Of a stretch of 9,036 nucleotides of DNA, positions 7,469-9,036 are shown piece after piece. The position numbers and the translations under genes were made by a program. The notes under the pieces are model-generated. The model worked only from the letters and a program-made list of their open reading frames with translations. It was not told the DNA's origin and did not search any database. This DNA comes from Rhodobacteraceae bacterium UBA1957 (GTDB lineage: Bacteria > Pseudomonadota > Alphaproteobacteria > Rhodobacterales > Rhodobacteraceae). The stretch lies in assembly GCA_002336405.1 (NCBI GenBank), contig DDEJ01000014.1, positions 25,926-34,961 of the forward strand, in the 5' to 3' direction. Every line of letters starts with the position of its first letter. Position 1 is the stretch's first letter.

Positions 7469-7993
7469 TTACAACCAGTTGATGTCATCAAAGCCGCGGT
7501 CGAGATAACCGCCCTGAGAAAAGGACTCGCCTTCATAACCAAAGATCGGCCAAACCGCTTTTTGGTTGTAAAGTCCTGTCACCAGCCCGCCTCGGATGGT
7601 TTGGAAAAATCCAGTGTCTTCCATCGCCGTCAACAGTTTGACGCGATCAGATTCCCAGCCGACACTGACATAATCGGCAAAGCCCGCTGCCTGAGCCGAG
7701 GCATCCAATGCCGCGACGCCTTCGGCGATCATGTCTTTGGCCCCATCATTGTCATAGCCCTTAACCGCAATGACATAATATTCGTCGCCAATCTGGTCAT
7801 GGGGATAAATATCCCGAGCCATTTGAAAGACAGTGGCCATTTGGTGGCTGGAGATAACATTAACCGTGAGTGCCCATGAAGCGTTTGGTGCGGCCATAAA
7901 GCCGCCACCAATCACTGCCAGAGATCCGGCAGAGGCAGCTCGGCTCAAAAGGGCCCTGCGGGTTAAGGTTGTTGAGTTAGTTTCCTTGGTCAT
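7469..7993 (-). CDS. Tat-exported gluconate 2-dehydrogenase subunit-3-like protein (small/hitch-hiker subunit)
   Basis: A 174-residue small subunit of membrane or periplasmic GMC dehydrogenases. The N-terminus is a twin-arginine signal: TLTRRALLSRAA with Arg12-Arg13, a hydrophobic stretch (SAGSLAVIGGGF), and a likely signal peptidase site after SWA (residue 41). The mature part has family hallmarks: MARDIYPHDQIGDEYY, FFQTIRGG, and the C-terminal VWPIFGYEGESFSQGGY. In related enzymes (B. cepacia glucose dehydrogenase gamma subunit) this protein carries the folded flavoprotein through the Tat pathway and is needed for its maturation. The gene sits directly before the GMC gene and has GGAGG 5 nt before its ATG. 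Its short 42-nt gap from the glyoxalase stop suggests co-transcription; the gap holds a small GGGG/CCCC hairpin. Confidence 0.92.
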   Translation of the reverse strand: MTKETNSTTLTRRALLSRAASAGSLAVIGGGFMAAPNASWALTVNVISSHQMATVFQMARDIYPHDQIGDEYYVIAVKGYDNDGAKDMIAEGVAALDASAQAAGFADYVSVGWESDRVKLLTAMEDTGFFQTIRGGLVTGLYNQKAVWPIFGYEGESFSQGGYLDRGFDDINWL

Positions 7994-8035
7994 AAATTCC
8001 TCCCTATCGAAACATGTGGGGTTTTCCCCCCTTAA

Positions 8036-8431
8036 TTATTTGAAGCGTCCTTGGCGCTGCAAAACTTCAATTTCGTACCCATCTGGGTCGGCTATGAAGA
8101 AAAACTTGGCGATTACGACGCCATTGTTCTTAAAATCCACCAGTTTGCGAGGTGCGAGGCCCTCGGCTTCAAATCTTGCGTGTTCTGCGGCGACATCGTC
8201 GACCACAACGGCAATATGGCCATAGCCATTGCCAAGATTGTAGGCCCCGTCCTGGCTTTTGTTGACTGTTAACTCTAGTTCAAAGTCTGTCTCACCATTA
8301 GCCAAATAAATCAGAGTAAAGCCGTCGAAATCCAGCCTGTCTGCAATCTCTAACCCAAATGCATTTTGGTAAAAGGCAACGGAACGCGTCTCGTCGAGCA
8401 CGCGAATCATTGAGTGTATCAATTTTGCCAA
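8036..8431 (-). CDS. gloA: Glyoxalase I (lactoylglutathione lyase), VOC family
   Basis: Converts the hemithioacetal of methylglyoxal and glutathione to S-lactoylglutathione in the cytoplasm. The 131 residues form two beta-alpha-beta-beta-beta modules. The four metal ligands line up with E. coli GloA: His6 (LIHSMIRV), Glu53 (ELELTVN), His72 (GYGHIAVVVDDV) and Glu122 (DPDGYEIEVLQR). YNLGNGYGHIA is the usual E. coli-type segment, so a Ni-type enzyme is likely. The loop before Glu53 is a few residues shorter than in E. coli. The start is TTG (8429-8431), supported by a perfect AGGAGG 6 nt upstream; an internal ATG at residue 8 would remove the His6 ligand and is excluded. It is the first gene of the operon with the Tat subunit and GMC dehydrogenase. 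It may detoxify reactive carbonyls linked to their substrate, which is inference. A close VOC relative with another substrate is possible. Confidence 0.88.
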   Translation of the reverse strand: MAKLIHSMIRVLDETRSVAFYQNAFGLEIADRLDFDGFTLIYLANGETDFELELTVNKSQDGAYNLGNGYGHIAVVVDDVAAEHARFEAEGLAPRKLVDFKNNGVVIAKFFFIADPDGYEIEVLQRQGRFK

Positions 8432-8437
8432 TACTTG

Positions 8438-8443
8438 CCTCCT
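8438..8443 (-). promoter_or_regulatory. Shine-Dalgarno that fixes the TTG start of glyoxalase
   Basis: AGGAGG on the minus strand lies 6 nt before a TTG codon (8429-8431). No ATG or GTG is available at this distance, and the TTG keeps the N-terminal metal ligand His6. This is the main evidence for the TTG start. Confidence 0.8.
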
Positions 8444-8488
8444 ATAACTTACAGTAATAGTGAGCGTATGTCGGTACCTGGTGGCTTT

Positions 8489-8508
8489 GGTAGTACTCTT
8501 ATACTACC
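8489..8508. promoter_or_regulatory. Operator-like inverted repeat upstream of the glyoxalase operon
   Basis: GGTAGTA (8489-8495) and TACTACC (8502-8508) are perfect 7-bp complements separated by CTCTTA. The element lies in the 85-bp gap between the ribbon-helix-helix gene and glyoxalase, about 57 nt before the glyoxalase start. On the minus strand it contains TATAAG, which could serve as a -10 box, so a bound protein could repress; I see no good -35 for it. It could also be the 3' hairpin of the ribbon-helix-helix transcript, but no T-run follows. Confidence 0.45.
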
Positions 8509-8516
8509 GCGTGATT

Positions 8517-8813
8517 TTATTCGGCCGCGGTTTTACTGGCTGGGGCGTTTTTTTCATATTCCCCAAGATGTATCGTGCAGGCGCAGCGCAGCAGTGAGGT
8601 GAAATTCAGTGCTTCACCATGAATTTCAAGGACTTCCGCGTGTAATTTCGAGATAAAAGCCGGGGTGCTGAGTTGTTCTTCCGCTGCAATTTGATCCACA
8701 ATATTCCAAAAAGAACGCTCTAGCCGGATTGATGTGCTCTGACCGTTCAGCCGTAAACGGCGCGTTACTGACTCATAGCGATCTTGATCTTGACCCGCAA
8801 ACATTTGACACAT
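8517..8813 (-). CDS. Ribbon-helix-helix domain protein (RHH_4-like)
   Basis: A 98-residue protein with a ribbon strand (RRLRLNGQSTSIRLE, ~18-32) followed by two helices (SFWNIVDQIAAEE and STPAFISKLHAEVLEIHG) and the tail NFTSLLRCACTIHL. The MCQMF start, the LxGxxTSxRLE strand and the NFTSxLR ending are, as I recall, typical of the small RHH_4 family widespread in Alphaproteobacteria. Its DNA-binding role is assumed from the fold; no target is known to me. The ATG has GGGGGA about 9 nt upstream. It precedes the glyoxalase operon in the same direction with an 85-bp gap that contains an inverted repeat, so a regulatory link is possible but unproven. The last ~15 residues (EKNAPASKTAAE) look unstructured. 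Confidence 0.85.
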   Translation of the reverse strand: MCQMFAGQDQDRYESVTRRLRLNGQSTSIRLERSFWNIVDQIAAEEQLSTPAFISKLHAEVLEIHGEALNFTSLLRCACTIHLGEYEKNAPASKTAAE

Positions 8814-8833
8814 TTAATAAGTCCCCCAAGTTA

Positions 8834-8863
8834 AGACTACTCTCAGTTATGCCTGAAGGTCAA
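8834..8863 (-). promoter_or_regulatory. Possible sigma-70-type promoter for the ribbon-helix-helix gene
   Basis: On the minus strand TTGACC (8858-8863) is followed after 18 nt by TAGTCT (8834-8839). The -35 is near consensus; the -10 is weak (3 of 6). The transcript would start only ~10-15 nt before the ATG at 8813, leaving just enough room for the GGGGGA ribosome site. Confidence 0.3.
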
Positions 8864-8880
8864 CAATTAGCCGCGGTAAT

Positions 8881-8897
8881 CGCGCCCGTACGGCGCG
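8881..8897. repeat. GC-rich hairpin between the partial gene and the ribbon-helix-helix gene
   Basis: CGCGCC (8881-8886) pairs with GGCGCG (8892-8897) around a CGTAC loop. On the minus strand it lies about 50 nt past the stop codon of the partial upstream gene. There is no T-run, so it is at best a factor-dependent or imperfect terminator. Confidence 0.3.
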
Positions 8898-8949
8898 CGC
8901 CCAAGGTCAGTTTATTGGGGGCGCTAACGCGCTGTTGCAATGCAGGCGT

Positions 8950-9036
8950 TCAGCCATGACCGGGGCGTAGAAAGGCGGTGATGTACTGGCCGTCAAGGGC
9001 TCTTTTTCTAATCCAAGCGTTGGCTGCAGGCTTGGC
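8950..9036 (-). CDS. C-terminal 28 residues of an unidentified protein (partial)
   Basis: The minus strand is open from the window edge to a TGA at 8950-8952. The 28 residues begin AKPAANAWIRKRALDGQYIT and end AFLRPGHG. Codon use is G/C-ending, as in neighbouring genes, and the following 136 bases look intergenic, which supports a true gene end. It is too short to name. A chance open frame in GC-rich DNA is the alternative. Confidence 0.45.
   Translation of the reverse strand, partial: AKPAANAWIRKRALDGQYITAFLRPGHG

Noticed and set aside
7454..7879. 141-codon plus-strand frame opposite the Tat small subunit
   Set aside because: Antisense shadow of a gene with clear family motifs, signal peptide and ribosome site on the other strand.
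8414..8602. 62-codon plus-strand frame across the glyoxalase/RHH gap
   Set aside because: It overlaps the 5' end of glyoxalase and 3' end of the RHH gene antisense, with no ribosome site or family match.

Overview
The window looks like chromosomal DNA from an alphaproteobacterium, most likely the Roseobacter/Rhodobacterales group. This rests on recalled family resemblance: the Nth C-terminus, the short ribbon-helix-helix protein, and the phospholyase-type PLP enzyme fused to an M23 domain. No database search was possible. I see no tRNA, rRNA, CRISPR array, phage gene or convincing insertion sequence.

Layout. Bases 2-1717 (+) hold the C-terminal half of a multidomain protein, an M23 (LytM) peptidase domain fused to a class-III PLP enzyme of the ethanolamine-phosphate/5-phosphohydroxylysine phospho-lyase type. 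It ends in a hairpin that overlaps its stop codon. Every other gene is on the minus strand. Bases 1758-2423 encode endonuclease III with an unusual cysteine cluster. After a spacer carrying a long imperfect inverted repeat (2549-2603), 2683-5007 encode a subtilisin-family (S8) autotransporter with a lipobox, probably a surface-anchored protease. Upstream lies an 875-base stretch with no convincing gene (5008-5882). Its first part is very AT-rich and palindromic, and its last part is a strong terminator belonging to the next operon.

Bases 5883-8431 form a compact minus-strand operon: glyoxalase I (TTG start with a perfect Shine-Dalgarno), then a Tat-signal gluconate-2-dehydrogenase subunit-3-like protein, then a GMC flavoprotein with a Cx5Cx3C motif like the 3Fe-4S ligands of bacterial FAD glucose dehydrogenase. 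The last two should form a periplasmic sugar/alcohol/polyol dehydrogenase in which the flavoprotein is exported by riding on the small subunit. The usual cytochrome c subunit is absent, because the operon ends at a terminator. Upstream are an operator-like inverted repeat (8489-8508), a ribbon-helix-helix protein (8517-8813), and the last 28 codons of an unidentified gene (8950-9036).

Most unusual points: the M23-phospholyase fusion; the lipobox autotransporter with an extended N-terminus behind an AT-rich palindromic region; the cytochrome-less, glyoxalase-linked GMC dehydrogenase operon; and the non-canonical Fe-S cysteine spacing in Nth. None of these is clearly a wholly new system, and several are architectures I recall from related genomes.
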